A DNA stretch of 64,000 nt, taken from assembly GCA_018823835.1 (NCBI GenBank), contig JAHJHT010000010.1, positions 132,245 through 196,244 of the forward strand. Direction: 5' to 3'. Numbering within the stretch: the stretch's first letter is position 1; the number at the start of each line of letters is the position of its first letter. Origin of the DNA: Alphaproteobacteria bacterium. Its GTDB lineage: Bacteria; Pseudomonadota; Alphaproteobacteria; Rhizobiales; Rhizobiaceae. Both the position numbers and the translations under genes were made by a program. The notes under the pieces are model-generated. The model had not been told where the DNA came from and did no database searches. It was given only the letters and a program-made list of their open reading frames with translations. Shown here piece by piece: positions 52,712 through 61,340 of the stretch.

Positions 52712-52759
52712 TTGACGGCGCGGCAACACCTTGCTACTGAACAGGACTATACATGTTCA
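52712..52759 (+). promoter_or_regulatory. Promoter and probable operator of the GntR operon
   Basis: TTGACG (52712-52717), 17 bp, TACTGA (52735-52740). The perfect inverted repeat TGAACA-N10-TGTTCA (52738-52759) covers the -10 and the expected start site. It is a good candidate for auto-repression by the GntR protein encoded next. Confidence 0.65.
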
Positions 52760-52773
52760 ATGGACAGGCGAGA

Positions 52774-53499
52774 ATGGCTCGGTCTGCAATCCCCCTCGCT
52801 CCAGGCGCCGGCAAACCGGAACAGATCGCCACGGCGCTCGAACATGAGATCCGTTCCGGACGACTGGGCTTCGGTGACCGTCTCCAGAGCGAGAACGAAC
52901 TTGTTCAGCGCTTCTCCGTCAGCCGCAACACGGTCCGCAAGGGGCTAGAGGAGTTGTCGAGCCGCGGCCTCATAACCACAAGGGTCGGGCGGGGCTCCTT
53001 TGTCACATTCGACGGAAAGAAGGTTGACGATGGCATAGGCTGGTCGCGTGCGCTGGCCAATGCCGGCGCAAATGCCCTAACCCGAACGCTGCGGCTGGAA
53101 GTCATCGAAGATCCCGAACTCGCTCGACAACTCAAGATCGACAACGAAGCCTTCATCGCCGTGGATCGTGTGCGCTCGAACGCCGCCGACGGTCATCCCA
53201 TCTCGATCGAGCGCAGCCGCCTGCCTCTGTCGCCCGAGCTTGAGGATGTTCCTTTGCGCGGGTTGCGCGAGGGCTCGCTGAACGAAACGCTGCGAAGCGT
53301 CGGGCTCACTCTCGATCACGGCGAGGAATGGGCAGATATCGAAATGCTGAGTGCCGAGGATGCGGGCATTCTCGGCTGCGAACCGGGAGCCGCTTTTCTG
53401 AGAACCCGCCGGATCGCCCGCGCTGCCGACGGACGCGTGATCGAATACGTCACAAGCCTGCTCAATCCGGCGCATTTCGCGCTGCATCTGGAATTCTAG
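52774..53499 (+). CDS. GntR-family (UTRA) transcriptional regulator
   Basis: 241 residues. N-terminal winged helix of GntR type (ALEHEIRSGRLGFGDRLQSENELVQRFSVSRNTVRKGLEELSSRGLITTRVGRGSFV) and C-terminal UTRA effector domain (LRLEVIEDPELARQLKI, FIAVDRVRSNAADGHPISIERSRLP, FLRTRRIARAADGRVIEYVTSLLNPAHF), so HutC/PhnF subfamily. ATG 52774 is preferred: ATG 52753 lies inside the palindrome at the likely transcription start. First gene of a seven-gene operon; it probably represses that operon until the imported compound or a product binds. Confidence 0.88.
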   Translation: MARSAIPLAPGAGKPEQIATALEHEIRSGRLGFGDRLQSENELVQRFSVSRNTVRKGLEELSSRGLITTRVGRGSFVTFDGKKVDDGIGWSRALANAGANALTRTLRLEVIEDPELARQLKIDNEAFIAVDRVRSNAADGHPISIERSRLPLSPELEDVPLRGLREGSLNETLRSVGLTLDHGEEWADIEMLSAEDAGILGCEPGAAFLRTRRIARAADGRVIEYVTSLLNPAHFALHLEF

Positions 53500-53502
53500 C
53501 GG

Positions 53503-54549
53503 ATGCCGAGCGCCGAGCGGTTCTCCGTTGAAACTGATCGAGCGCTTGGCGCCTTGATCGGCGGCGCGCTGGGCGATGCGCTGGGCATGCCGACGCAGAT
53601 ACTATCCGCGGCGCAGATCGCCCGCACATACGGCTTCGTCGACGGCTTTGTATCAGCAACCGCCGATCACCCTGTTTCGCGCGGACTCGCGGCGGGAACG
53701 ATTACCGATGACACCGAACAGGCAGTCCTGCTCGCTCGGGTCCTGCTACAGTCGGGCAGGCATTTCAATCATCGCCTCTGGGTCGATGCGCTGCTCGGCT
53801 GGGAGCGTGAGGTTAAGGCCCGTGGCAGCTATGACCTGCTCGGCCCTTCGACCAAGCGGGCTCTCGATGCCATCAACGCCGGTGTCGCACCTGAAGAAGC
53901 CGGCAGGGCCGGCGACACCAACGGCGCCGCCATGCGCATTGCGCCCGTCGGGATCGCGACGCCGCTGTCGCCGCTTGAGGCCCTGGTATCGCGGGTAGCC
54001 GAAACATGTCGCGCAACCCACAATACCAACATTGCCATCGCCTCGGCAGCAGCCGTCGCCGCCGCGGTCAGTCATGGTGTCTCGGGCGGATCGTGGAAGG
54101 ACGCGACCGACCAGGCCATTGCAGCCGCACGGCTGGGTGCTGAACAAGGATACTGGATTGCCGGGCCGGACATCGCCTCACGGATCGCCTGGGCGCGCGA
54201 GCTGGTACTTGGAAAGAGCCAGGCCGACGCCATCCGGCTCATTGTCGAACTGGTCGGCACCGGCGTGGCTTCGCAGCAATCCGTCCCGGCAGCGTTCGCA
54301 GTGCTCGACGTGGCCGACGGCGACCCCTGGAAGGCCGCAGTCATCAGCGCCAATCTGGGCGGCGACACGGATACGATCGGCGCGATTGCCGCCGGCATCG
54401 CAGGCGCCTGCACCGGGTTTGCAAACTTGCCCGCAGCTCAGGTTGCACGGCTCAGGGGCATAGACCTTGAAGCCATGCGCCAGCTTGCCGAAGATCTCGT
54501 AGAGACACGCTTGGATGCCAGTCCGGACGGAAAGGATGCTGTCGCATGA
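53503..54549 (+). CDS. ADP-ribosylglycohydrolase-family protein
   Basis: 348 residues. The di-metal site of the DraG/ARH family is conserved: GALIGGALGDALGMP, T68-D69-D70 in TITDDTEQAV and GGDTDTIGAI with D288, D290 and T291. These enzymes hydrolyse N- or O-glycosidic bonds at ribose C1. In this operon, between a regulator and a sugar kinase plus importer, a small-molecule N-riboside is a more likely substrate than ADP-ribosylated protein; that is inference. 3 bp after the GntR stop; ATGA overlap with the kinase gene. Confidence 0.88.
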   Translation: MPSAERFSVETDRALGALIGGALGDALGMPTQILSAAQIARTYGFVDGFVSATADHPVSRGLAAGTITDDTEQAVLLARVLLQSGRHFNHRLWVDALLGWEREVKARGSYDLLGPSTKRALDAINAGVAPEEAGRAGDTNGAAMRIAPVGIATPLSPLEALVSRVAETCRATHNTNIAIASAAAVAAAVSHGVSGGSWKDATDQAIAAARLGAEQGYWIAGPDIASRIAWARELVLGKSQADAIRLIVELVGTGVASQQSVPAAFAVLDVADGDPWKAAVISANLGGDTDTIGAIAAGIAGACTGFANLPAAQVARLRGIDLEAMRQLAEDLVETRLDASPDGKDAVA

Positions 54550-55508
54550 CCGCAGCGCGTCTCGTTCACGTCGGCAGTGCGGTGGTCGATTACGTCTATC
54601 GCATAGAAGCCTTGCCGGCCCCCGGAAGCGAGCGCGTTGCGACCAGCTATGCGCGCGCCGTCGGTGGCGGCTTCAACATGATGGTAGCGGCAAGCCGGAC
54701 CGGACTTCCGGTCCTGTTCGCGGGACAGCATGGAACCGGCCCGGACGGTGACTTCCTGCGCGCGGCACTTGCAGCCGAGAAGATCGAACGATCGGCCGCG
54801 CCCAACCCGAACCTGGATTCCGGCAACTGTGTTGTACTCGTTACGGCGGACGCTGAGCGCACATTCGTGTCCTGGCCGGGCGCGGAAGGCATGGCGACTG
54901 ACGAAGACATGGCTGCCATCACGCTTCACCCGCATGACTGGGTATTCGCATCCGGCTATACGCTGAGTTACCCCGGCAGTCGTGTCGCGCTCGCAGACTG
55001 GCTGGAGGCATTGCCCGAGGGCATTCCACTGGTGTTCGACCCGACACCGGTCGTCGGTCAGGTTCCCGGAGACATTCTGTCGCGCGTGCTGGCACGCACC
55101 AACTGGCTCAGCTGCAATGAGGCCGAAGCAGGTGTGATTGCCGGAGATGGTTCGCCCGAAGACGTCTGCAAGCGTTTGATGCAAGAGCATTGCCCCAGCG
55201 CGCAAGGCATCATCCTGCGCGCTGGCGCGGCCGGCAGCTTCCTTCGCCTTGCCGACGGCAGCTTCGCTGGAATTGAGGGATTCAGGGTAGCAGCCGTCGA
55301 CACGAACGGCGCAGGTGATACGCACATTGGCAGTTTCGTCAGCGCGCTCTCGCGCGGCGTCGAACCGATGCAAGCGGCTCGCTACGCCAATGCGGCGGCG
55401 GCCATATCGGTGACCCGCCACGGCGGGGCTTCTGCCCCCACTCATCTGGAGATTGAACGCTTCCTGGCCAGCAGGACGCATCACGACACCAAACTGGCGA
55501 CAGCTTGA
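54546..55508 (+). CDS. PfkB-family carbohydrate/nucleoside kinase
   Basis: 320 residues, ribokinase fold. VGSAVVDYVYRI and AVGGGFNMMVAASRTGLPVLFAGQHGTGPDGDF correspond to PfkB signature 1, and VDTNGAGDTHIGSF to signature 2 with catalytic base D258. FDPTPVV and WLSCNEAEAG are the usual middle elements. Ribokinase, pseudouridine kinase and related enzymes share this build; specificity cannot be read. Translationally coupled to the glycohydrolase, so the pair probably acts in sequence: release of a sugar, then phosphorylation. Confidence 0.88.
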   Translation: MTAARLVHVGSAVVDYVYRIEALPAPGSERVATSYARAVGGGFNMMVAASRTGLPVLFAGQHGTGPDGDFLRAALAAEKIERSAAPNPNLDSGNCVVLVTADAERTFVSWPGAEGMATDEDMAAITLHPHDWVFASGYTLSYPGSRVALADWLEALPEGIPLVFDPTPVVGQVPGDILSRVLARTNWLSCNEAEAGVIAGDGSPEDVCKRLMQEHCPSAQGIILRAGAAGSFLRLADGSFAGIEGFRVAAVDTNGAGDTHIGSFVSALSRGVEPMQAARYANAAAAISVTRHGGASAPTHLEIERFLASRTHHDTKLATA

Positions 55509-55539
55509 CGAACTCGCGAAACAACAAAGGAGGAATACC

Positions 55540-56592
55540 ATGCGTAGACTCACTGGATTGCTGACGACGACAACCGTCCTTGTATCGATGGCCTTTTCGG
55601 CCGGCGCCGACGAGCTTCATGTACTCAACTGGAAAGGCTATGGCGCCGATGAGCCATGGGCCGTCGAGGCTTTCGAAAAGGCTACGGGCCATAAGGTGAT
55701 CAACGACTTCTTCAATTCCGAACAGGAGATGCTGACCAAGCTCAGGACCAATCCGGGGCTCTACGATGTCGTGATGATCAATGCGGCGTTCAACGATCAG
55801 GCGTATGCCGAAAAGCTCATCCAGCCGATCGAGGTATCGAAGATCGCAAATGCTGCCGACATCAGCAGTGAAAAGGCATCGTCGCCGATGCTGAACCATG
55901 AGGGCAAGGTCTATGGCGTGCCGTGGGTCTGGGGGCTCACCGCCCTGGCATACAATGAAAAGGCTTTCGACACGCCGCCTGCGAGCATCAGCGTCATGTG
56001 GGACGAGTCTCACAAGGGCAAGGTGACGATCCGCGACGACGCGGTGGAGGCCATGCAGTTCGGGGCCATCGCCACAGGTCAGGATATCAACGACATCAAG
56101 GACATGGACGCGGTCAAGGCGAAGCTGACCGCGTTGATGCCGCAGATACGCACCTTCTGGAGTTCAGAGAATGACTGGAATCAGATGGTTGCCTCGAACC
56201 AGATCGACATCGGAACCTACTGGAGCGGGTCGGCCGATCGCGCCAAGACCCAGTTCAAGCTTCCGGTGTCGCTTATGATTCCTGAAGAAGGCGCCGTCGC
56301 CTGGCTCGACGCATTCTCGATTCCGACCGGGTCGAAAAATGTTGCCGGTGCCGAAGCCTTCATCAACTACATGATTGACCCTGGCTTCTATGTGGAATGG
56401 GTCACGAAAGTCGGCGCGCCTGTATCGGCCAACACCAAGGCGGTCGCAGCCTTGCCGGAAGATTCATTCAACCGGAAAGTCATGGGTGATCCCGAAGTTG
56501 CAAAGCGCATCCAGTTCCAGGCCCCGATCACCGATGCCCAGCGCGAAAAGTATCTGGCCGTGTGGCAGGAACTGAAGGTCAACGTGAAGTAG
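55540..56592 (+). CDS. ABC transporter substrate-binding protein, PotD-like
   Basis: 350 residues with a signal peptide (RLTGLLTTTTVLVSMAFSAGA). Type II periplasmic binding protein of the spermidine/putrescine group: ELHVLNWKGYGADEPWAVEAFEKATGHKV, FFNSEQEMLTKLRTNPGLYDVVMI, YGVPWVWGLTALAYNEKAF, and TYWSGSADRAK. The PotD family also includes binding proteins for other cationic or organic compounds, so polyamine transport is not implied. AAAGGAGG lies 5-8 nt before ATG 55540. 31 bp after the kinase gene. Confidence 0.88.
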   Translation: MRRLTGLLTTTTVLVSMAFSAGADELHVLNWKGYGADEPWAVEAFEKATGHKVINDFFNSEQEMLTKLRTNPGLYDVVMINAAFNDQAYAEKLIQPIEVSKIANAADISSEKASSPMLNHEGKVYGVPWVWGLTALAYNEKAFDTPPASISVMWDESHKGKVTIRDDAVEAMQFGAIATGQDINDIKDMDAVKAKLTALMPQIRTFWSSENDWNQMVASNQIDIGTYWSGSADRAKTQFKLPVSLMIPEEGAVAWLDAFSIPTGSKNVAGAEAFINYMIDPGFYVEWVTKVGAPVSANTKAVAALPEDSFNRKVMGDPEVAKRIQFQAPITDAQREKYLAVWQELKVNVK

Positions 56593-56626
56593 TTCAGTTG
56601 GCAAGACGTGCTCTCGGGAGGAGGCC

Positions 56627-57496
56627 ATGGGAACACAATCCGCATCCGTTGCCGGACGTGGGATGAGAGCCGCATGGCCGCTTCTTCTCCCTGCCTATCT
56701 GTGGCTGACACTCGCAATCTTTCTTCCATTGTCAGCCATGGTCTTCTTCTCCTTCATGACCGACCTCCCGACTGCGCAGTCGGGCTGGTCGGGCACGCTG
56801 GAGAACTACCGCGCCTTCTTCTCCGAGGCTCTGTACGGCACGCTGCTTCTGGCCTCGCTGCGGCTCGGTATCGAAGTCACCCTGTGGTGCGTACTCCTTG
56901 GTTTTCCCGCCGCCTATGTGCTGGCGAAGGTCCTTAAGGGCCGCAGCCGGGAAGCAATCTTCCTGCTTGTCATTCTGCCTTTCTGGAGCAACGGCCTGGT
57001 CCGCATCTTCTCGTGGGTTATGGTCTTGCGCGATGGCGGCATCCTCGACACTGCCATCAACACGATCTCGCCGTTCAGGATCAGCATTGATCTGATCTAC
57101 TCCTACCCGGCCGTCATCATCGGGCTGGTGCACTCCTACGTCCCCTACATGGTGCTGACCTGCTACCTGACGCTGCAAGCGATCGACGACTCGCTGATCG
57201 AGGCAGCCCGCTCGCTCGGCGCCTCCCGCCTCACCGTCCTGAAACGCATCATCATTCCGCTGGCGATGCCAGGCATCGTCGCCGGCGCGGTGCTGACATT
57301 CGTGCCAGTCGTCGGGTCGTTCATGGAGCCGCGTATTCTCGGTGGCCGCACCGGCACGTTCTACGGAACGGTGATCGAGGATCAGTTTGTCGCCGTCTAC
57401 AACTGGCCGCTGGGCGCGGCGCTTTCATTCATCCTGCTCGCCGTCGTCCTCTTGATCCTGGCTGTCGCCTCACCCGTCCTGAAAAGGGCAAGCTGA
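56627..57496 (+). CDS. ABC transporter permease, PotB-like
   Basis: 289 residues, about six membrane helices starting with AWPLLLPAYLWLTLAIFLPLSAMVFFSFM. The EAA loop for ATPase contact is EAARSLGASRLTVLKRIIIPLAMPGI. Pairs with the following permease to form the channel. GGGAGGAGG precedes ATG 56627, and its TGA shares one base with the next ATG. Confidence 0.9.
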   Translation: MGTQSASVAGRGMRAAWPLLLPAYLWLTLAIFLPLSAMVFFSFMTDLPTAQSGWSGTLENYRAFFSEALYGTLLLASLRLGIEVTLWCVLLGFPAAYVLAKVLKGRSREAIFLLVILPFWSNGLVRIFSWVMVLRDGGILDTAINTISPFRISIDLIYSYPAVIIGLVHSYVPYMVLTCYLTLQAIDDSLIEAARSLGASRLTVLKRIIIPLAMPGIVAGAVLTFVPVVGSFMEPRILGGRTGTFYGTVIEDQFVAVYNWPLGAALSFILLAVVLLILAVASPVLKRAS

Positions 57497-58284
57497 TGGC
57501 TACGACGCGCCTCCTCGAATGGCTCGGCCGCTTCTATATCGTGCTGCTGCTGGCGTTTCTCTATCTGCCCATCATCATCATGGCGCTGATGTCATTCAAC
57601 GCCTCGCCATTCTACCAGTTGCCCTTCACCTGGACGGCCGGCTGGTACGCCGACCTGTTTCGCAACAGTCAGATCATAGGTGCAACCTGGAACAGCATCG
57701 AGATCGCGGTGCTGACGACAATCGTTGCCACGACCCTGGGAACAGCTGCCTCCCTTGCCATGTTCCGGTATGAGTTCCGTGGCAAGAAGCTGCTGCAGGC
57801 CTTGCTGTTTCCCCCCATCGCCATCCCATGGCTGATTACCGGGACTGCGATGCTGATCTTCTTCTTCGGGATAGGCATCGGACGCGGCCTGCATGCGATC
57901 CTGCTCGGCCATGTTGCGCTGGCATTGCCCTATGTCATCGTCGTCGTTTCCGCGCGCCTTCAGACATTCGCGCCGGAACTGGAGGAAGCCGCTCGATCGC
58001 TTGGCGCCAGCCAATGGCAAGTGACGAGGCGGGTCACGTTGCCATGGATCATGCCCGGCGTGATCGCCGGTGCACTCTTTGCTTTCGCCGTTTCCTTCGA
58101 CCAGTTCGTCGTGTCCTACTTTCTGTCGGCGCCGGGGCAAGGCACGCTGCCGGTCGAAATCTACGCTGCGATCCGCAAGGGTTTCACCCCGGAGATCAAC
58201 GCCGTTTCCACCATCATTATCGCAGTTTCCATGGGCCTCATGCTCGTGGCCGCACGCTTCTTCAAATTCGGGGGTGAGAAGTAA
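57496..58284 (+). CDS. ABC transporter permease, PotC-like
   Basis: 262 residues, six helices (FYIVLLLAFLYLPIIIMALMSFNAS at the start). EAA loop EEAARSLGASQWQVTRRVTLPWIMPGV. The stop codon overlaps the ATG of the ATPase gene by one base (TAATG), so the transporter subunits are made in fixed ratio. Confidence 0.9.
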   Translation: MATTRLLEWLGRFYIVLLLAFLYLPIIIMALMSFNASPFYQLPFTWTAGWYADLFRNSQIIGATWNSIEIAVLTTIVATTLGTAASLAMFRYEFRGKKLLQALLFPPIAIPWLITGTAMLIFFFGIGIGRGLHAILLGHVALALPYVIVVVSARLQTFAPELEEAARSLGASQWQVTRRVTLPWIMPGVIAGALFAFAVSFDQFVVSYFLSAPGQGTLPVEIYAAIRKGFTPEINAVSTIIIAVSMGLMLVAARFFKFGGEK

Positions 58285-59345
58285 TGGCCGACGTCCAGGT
58301 ACGAAACGTCTCCCGATCGTTCGGCTCGCACAAGGCGCTCGACGATGTCTCCATCGATTTTCCGGACGGCGGCTTCTACGCGCTTCTGGGGCCGTCTGGC
58401 AGCGGCAAGACCACCTTGCTTCGACTGATTGCGGGCTTCGACTTTCCGAGTTGTGGCGGTATCAGCATCGGTGGCGAAAGCGTTGAAAGGGTGCCTGTCG
58501 AAAAGCGTCGCATCGGCATGATGTTCCAGAACTATGCGCTCTTTCCCAACATGAGCGTGGCCGACAATGTTGCCTTCGGACTCTCGGTACGCGGCGATAC
58601 GAGATCGTCGATTGAGACTGAAGTTCGCCGCGCCCTCGATCTGGTACAGCTGGACAAACTGGGCGAACGACGCCCGCATCAACTGTCGGGCGGGCAGCGC
58701 CAGCGTGTCGCCCTGGCGCGGGCAATCGTAACCAAACCCCGGGTACTCCTGCTTGATGAACCGCTCAGCGCGCTCGACAAGGCGCTGCGGGTCGACATGC
58801 AGATCGAACTCAAACGTATCCAGCGCGAGATTGGCATCACGACGATCTTCGTGACACACGATCAGGAAGAAGCACTGACCATGGCCGACCGGATCGGCAT
58901 ACTGTGTGATGGTCGGGTGGTGCAGGAAGGGCCGCCAGAGGATGTCTATGATCGCCCTCGCAGCGAGTTCGCCGCCAGCTTTCTCGGAGACGCAAACATC
59001 CTGCGCGGGAAGACCTTTGATAACGGGATTCGATTGTCTGACGGAATGCAGATCCTGGCGAAAGAAGCTTCAAGTGGTTCGGCCGGGGTTGAAGCGATCT
59101 GTGCCGTCCGCCCGGAGCGCATCACTATTGCTGCTTCCGCTTCTGCAACGCCGCCCGGGCGCAACACTCTAAACGGGCGTATCATGAAACGTATTTTCGC
59201 CGGGAACAGCAGCACCTATTTTGTGGACCGGAATGGCGAAACACTCAAGGTTCTGGTCCAGAATCAGGACGGCGAGAGACTTTCGGAAGGCCAGGACGTC
59301 ACTCTTTCCTGGTCTCCGGAAAGCACGGTGGTCATTACAGCATAA
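58284..59345 (+). CDS. ABC transporter ATP-binding protein, PotA-like
   Basis: 353 residues. Walker A GPSGSGKTT, Q-loop MMFQNYALFPNMSV, signature LSGGQRQRVALARA, Walker B VLLLDEPLSALD and switch H in THDQEEALTMA are all intact. The C-terminal TOBE domain (about 270-350, AICAVRPERITI, STVVITA) is typical of importers of the PotA/MalK group. Last recognised gene of the operon that starts with the GntR gene; no terminator seen behind it. Confidence 0.92.
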   Translation: MADVQVRNVSRSFGSHKALDDVSIDFPDGGFYALLGPSGSGKTTLLRLIAGFDFPSCGGISIGGESVERVPVEKRRIGMMFQNYALFPNMSVADNVAFGLSVRGDTRSSIETEVRRALDLVQLDKLGERRPHQLSGGQRQRVALARAIVTKPRVLLLDEPLSALDKALRVDMQIELKRIQREIGITTIFVTHDQEEALTMADRIGILCDGRVVQEGPPEDVYDRPRSEFAASFLGDANILRGKTFDNGIRLSDGMQILAKEASSGSAGVEAICAVRPERITIAASASATPPGRNTLNGRIMKRIFAGNSSTYFVDRNGETLKVLVQNQDGERLSEGQDVTLSWSPESTVVITA

Positions 59346-59384
59346 TGAAAGTTGGGCGATTAGCCGTCAGACCCTAGCAATCCG

Positions 59385-59665
59385 TTGCGGCTCCTCGGAA
59401 TATGAGCCGACCTCGGCTGGTTGGCGTCGTGCACTTGTGCGCATGCGCGACGCATCCGGCCAGATGCGTGGTCCGGGGACTCTCATCGGCATTGCCGAGC
59501 AGATCGGGCTGATCGTCCATGTCGATCGCCTCCACCAAACACAAGGCGGTGGCCGAGGGTGTCGAGACAAGGCAGCAGCTTGCCTTCCTGAACAAGCAGG
59601 GCTGTCCGAGTTGCCCAAGGCTATCCGTTCGGTAGGCCGATAGACGCGGGAACTCATAACCTGAT
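59385..59665 (+). pseudogene. EAL-domain (c-di-GMP phosphodiesterase) remnant
   Basis: Pieces of one EAL domain occur in order in shifted frames. ALVRMRDASGQMRGPGTLIGIAEQIGLI corresponds to the segment after the EAL motif; then, after a large internal deletion and a frame change, KAVAEGVETRQQLAFLNKQGC matches the conserved AEGVET region; after another shift QGYPFGRPI matches the domain end. The EAL motif itself and the catalytic centre are missing. Clearly non-functional. Confidence 0.75.
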
Positions 59666-59870
59666 TGGCGATACGTGAAGGTCATCCCGAAGAACCCGTG
59701 AGCAATCTTGTTGAGGTCCCGCAAGGGCGGACAACTCCACGTCACGTCCTGGGGTTTCTCGCTCGCTCATCTTGGTCCGTTCCACCGGGCGCAGTATTGT
59801 GCGCGTCGGTGAACAATTTGCATCGACGGGTGATGTACCGATTGTCGATGCCCTCTCGAGGGGGCGGCAG
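59666..59870. other. Intergenic stretch behind the EAL remnant
   Basis: Nothing recognisable; together with the EAL remnant it makes a 525-bp region without an intact gene. Confidence 0.4.
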
Positions 59871-60062
59871 ATGGACACAAGGCAACTCAGGGAAGTCGGC
59901 AGGCGGGCCGCCAAGGCGGCGGAGCAGCGTCAGATTCTGGAAACCGGCCGCGCTTCGGCCGGCAGGGCCAGGCATCTCTTTCTGCGCTACACCCTGTTGG
60001 CCAGCGCTGTACTCATAGTGATCGCCGGGCTCTGGCTCGTGGTTTCCATGCTTGCAAATTGA
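59871..60062 (+). CDS. Small membrane protein of unknown function
   Basis: 63 residues: a charged N-terminal half (DTRQLREVGRRAAKAAEQRQ) and one C-terminal membrane helix (YTLLASAVLIVIAGLWLVVSML), so tail-anchored. GAGGGGG stands about 8 nt before ATG 59871; the open frame extends upstream to 59772 without family support. Followed by a strong hairpin at 60094. Confidence 0.5.
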   Translation: MDTRQLREVGRRAAKAAEQRQILETGRASAGRARHLFLRYTLLASAVLIVIAGLWLVVSMLAN

Positions 60063-60093
60063 TGCCAGTTCGGGGCCAACTGCGGCAAACAGA

Positions 60094-60121
60094 AAGACCC
60101 GCTGCCGGAGCAGCGGGTCTT
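60094..60121. terminator. Bidirectional hairpin terminator
   Basis: Perfect 12-bp stem AAGACCCGCTGC (60094-60105) / GCAGCGGGTCTT (60110-60121) with a CGGA tetraloop, between convergent genes. On the minus strand it is followed by TCTGTTTG, better for that direction. Confidence 0.8.
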
Positions 60122-60144
60122 AGCGATTCACACGCGAGGCGAAT

Positions 60145-61035
60145 TTACCAGGGCCTGTACCAGCCGGCCACCATGACCTGCTTGTCGCGATGGTTGCCGC
60201 CCAGAGTAGCGCCGAAATAGGCGCCGATAGCACTGGCAAACAGCGAAGCAGCTGTCAGGAAGGCTGCGATCAGCCCGACACGACGGGCAGTTTCGGCCGC
60301 TTCCTCGGCTACTGCGCGAGCCTGCTGAGCCTGTGCCCAGGTCTCGTCGACACGAGCCTGTGCCTCTTCCTGCGTCAGGCCGGAGCGTGCGGCCACGATG
60401 CTGGCGAGATACTGCCTGTCGGCGTCAGCAAGCTCGTCGTCTTCAAGCGCGCCGGCGATGATACGGCCAACCTCACCGCGGTTATCGGCGGTTGTCGGCT
60501 GGGCCGTAGCATTCGTCGAGCGAAGCAGCCGATCAACCAGCAGGCTGTCGCCCTCGCCGAGCATTTCGTCGGCATTGCCGGCCGCACCCGCTGCCGCACC
60601 GGCGGCGACCGTGCTTGCCGCGCCCGTCGCAGTCGCTACCACGGCCGATACGCCGGAGAATGCGATCAGCGCGCCCAGCAGAACGCAGACGGCCCACATG
60701 ATCAGCCCGTGCGAGCCGTCGCGTATGTCTGATTCATATTCGGTGGCGTCGTAGTTGCGCCGGCGCATGCGGCCGGTCAGGTAGCCACCCGCCATGAAGC
60801 TGGAAATCTGCACCCAGAGCATCCAGAGCGCAGCGGCAATGGCGAACCAGAACAGCGTCATTCCGCGTCCCTCGTAGGCCGAGGTAAGCGTCAGGCCGAT
60901 CGCTGAGCCGAATGTCATGAGAACAAAGGAAATTGCTGTTGCCAGCACCGTGCCGGCGATGATTGCCGGCCAGTCGATATAGGAATGGTCGCTGTCGCCT
61001 GTGGCGAGGACCGTGCGGTCTTCGGCTAGTGCCAT
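60145..61035 (-). CDS. Polytopic membrane protein of unknown function
   Basis: 296 residues. Helices near 20-45 (WPAIIAGTVLATAISFVLMTFGSAIGLTL), 55-80 (LFWFAIAAALWMLWVQISSFMAGGYLTG), 110-135 (LIMWAVCVLLGALIAFSGVSAVV), and a last one near 260-285. Between them is a soluble stretch (EVGRIIAGALEDDELADADRQYLASIVAARSGLTQEEAQARVDETWAQAQQ) and an Ala-rich helix. AGGAGGG precedes ATG 61035. It follows the 24-residue membrane peptide gene by 47 bp and is probably cotranscribed from the EcfG-like promoter region upstream, which would make it a general-stress membrane protein. Confidence 0.75.
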   Translation of the reverse strand: MALAEDRTVLATGDSDHSYIDWPAIIAGTVLATAISFVLMTFGSAIGLTLTSAYEGRGMTLFWFAIAAALWMLWVQISSFMAGGYLTGRMRRRNYDATEYESDIRDGSHGLIMWAVCVLLGALIAFSGVSAVVATATGAASTVAAGAAAGAAGNADEMLGEGDSLLVDRLLRSTNATAQPTTADNRGEVGRIIAGALEDDELADADRQYLASIVAARSGLTQEEAQARVDETWAQAQQARAVAEEAAETARRVGLIAAFLTAASLFASAIGAYFGATLGGNHRDKQVMVAGWYRPW

Positions 61036-61082
61036 GTGGTGCCCTCCTGAAAAATGCGCTGGGTTGAAATGGTTGTTCGCGT

Positions 61083-61157
61083 TCAGCGCAAGCCGAACAG
61101 GGAAAGCACCGCCATGATGACCACGATCAGGCCGACGATATAGATAATGCCATGCAT
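61083..61157 (-). CDS. 24-residue membrane peptide
   Basis: A very short ORF: MHGIIYIVGLIVVIMAVLS and five more residues ending in GLR. It is a single hydrophobic helix. GGGAGA stands 6-11 nt before ATG 61157, as good as for the large genes here, and the gene lies between a stress-type promoter region and a membrane protein on the same strand. Similar tiny hydrophobic ORFs occur in Rhizobiales genomes as hypothetical proteins. Confidence 0.6.
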   Translation of the reverse strand: MHGIIYIVGLIVVIMAVLSLFGLR

Positions 61158-61241
61158 AGTTTTCTCCCGCGTTTTGAGTTGCGCTGGAATAAGCCGGATG
61201 TCGGCGAAAGGTTCCGGCAGGCGGACGGGCGTTTCTGGCCG

Positions 61242-61294
61242 AAACTCGCCTGAATGTGAAAAATTCCTCTGAACCATTCAGCACCCGCCGCGTT
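61242..61294. promoter_or_regulatory. Divergent EcfG-like (general stress) promoters
   Basis: Plus strand: TGAAC (61270-61274), 16 bp, CGTT (61291-61294) before csbD; the EcfG consensus is GGAAC-N16/17-GTT. Minus strand: GGAAT (61267 to 61263), 17 bp, GTTT (61245 to 61242) before the 24-residue peptide. Each has one mismatch. A further GGAAC at 61215-61211 on the minus strand is another candidate. Confidence 0.5.
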
Positions 61295-61340
61295 GAGGTG
61301 CGAGGCGAAAACAGCGCCTGAAACGTGAAAGGAAGAAGTC

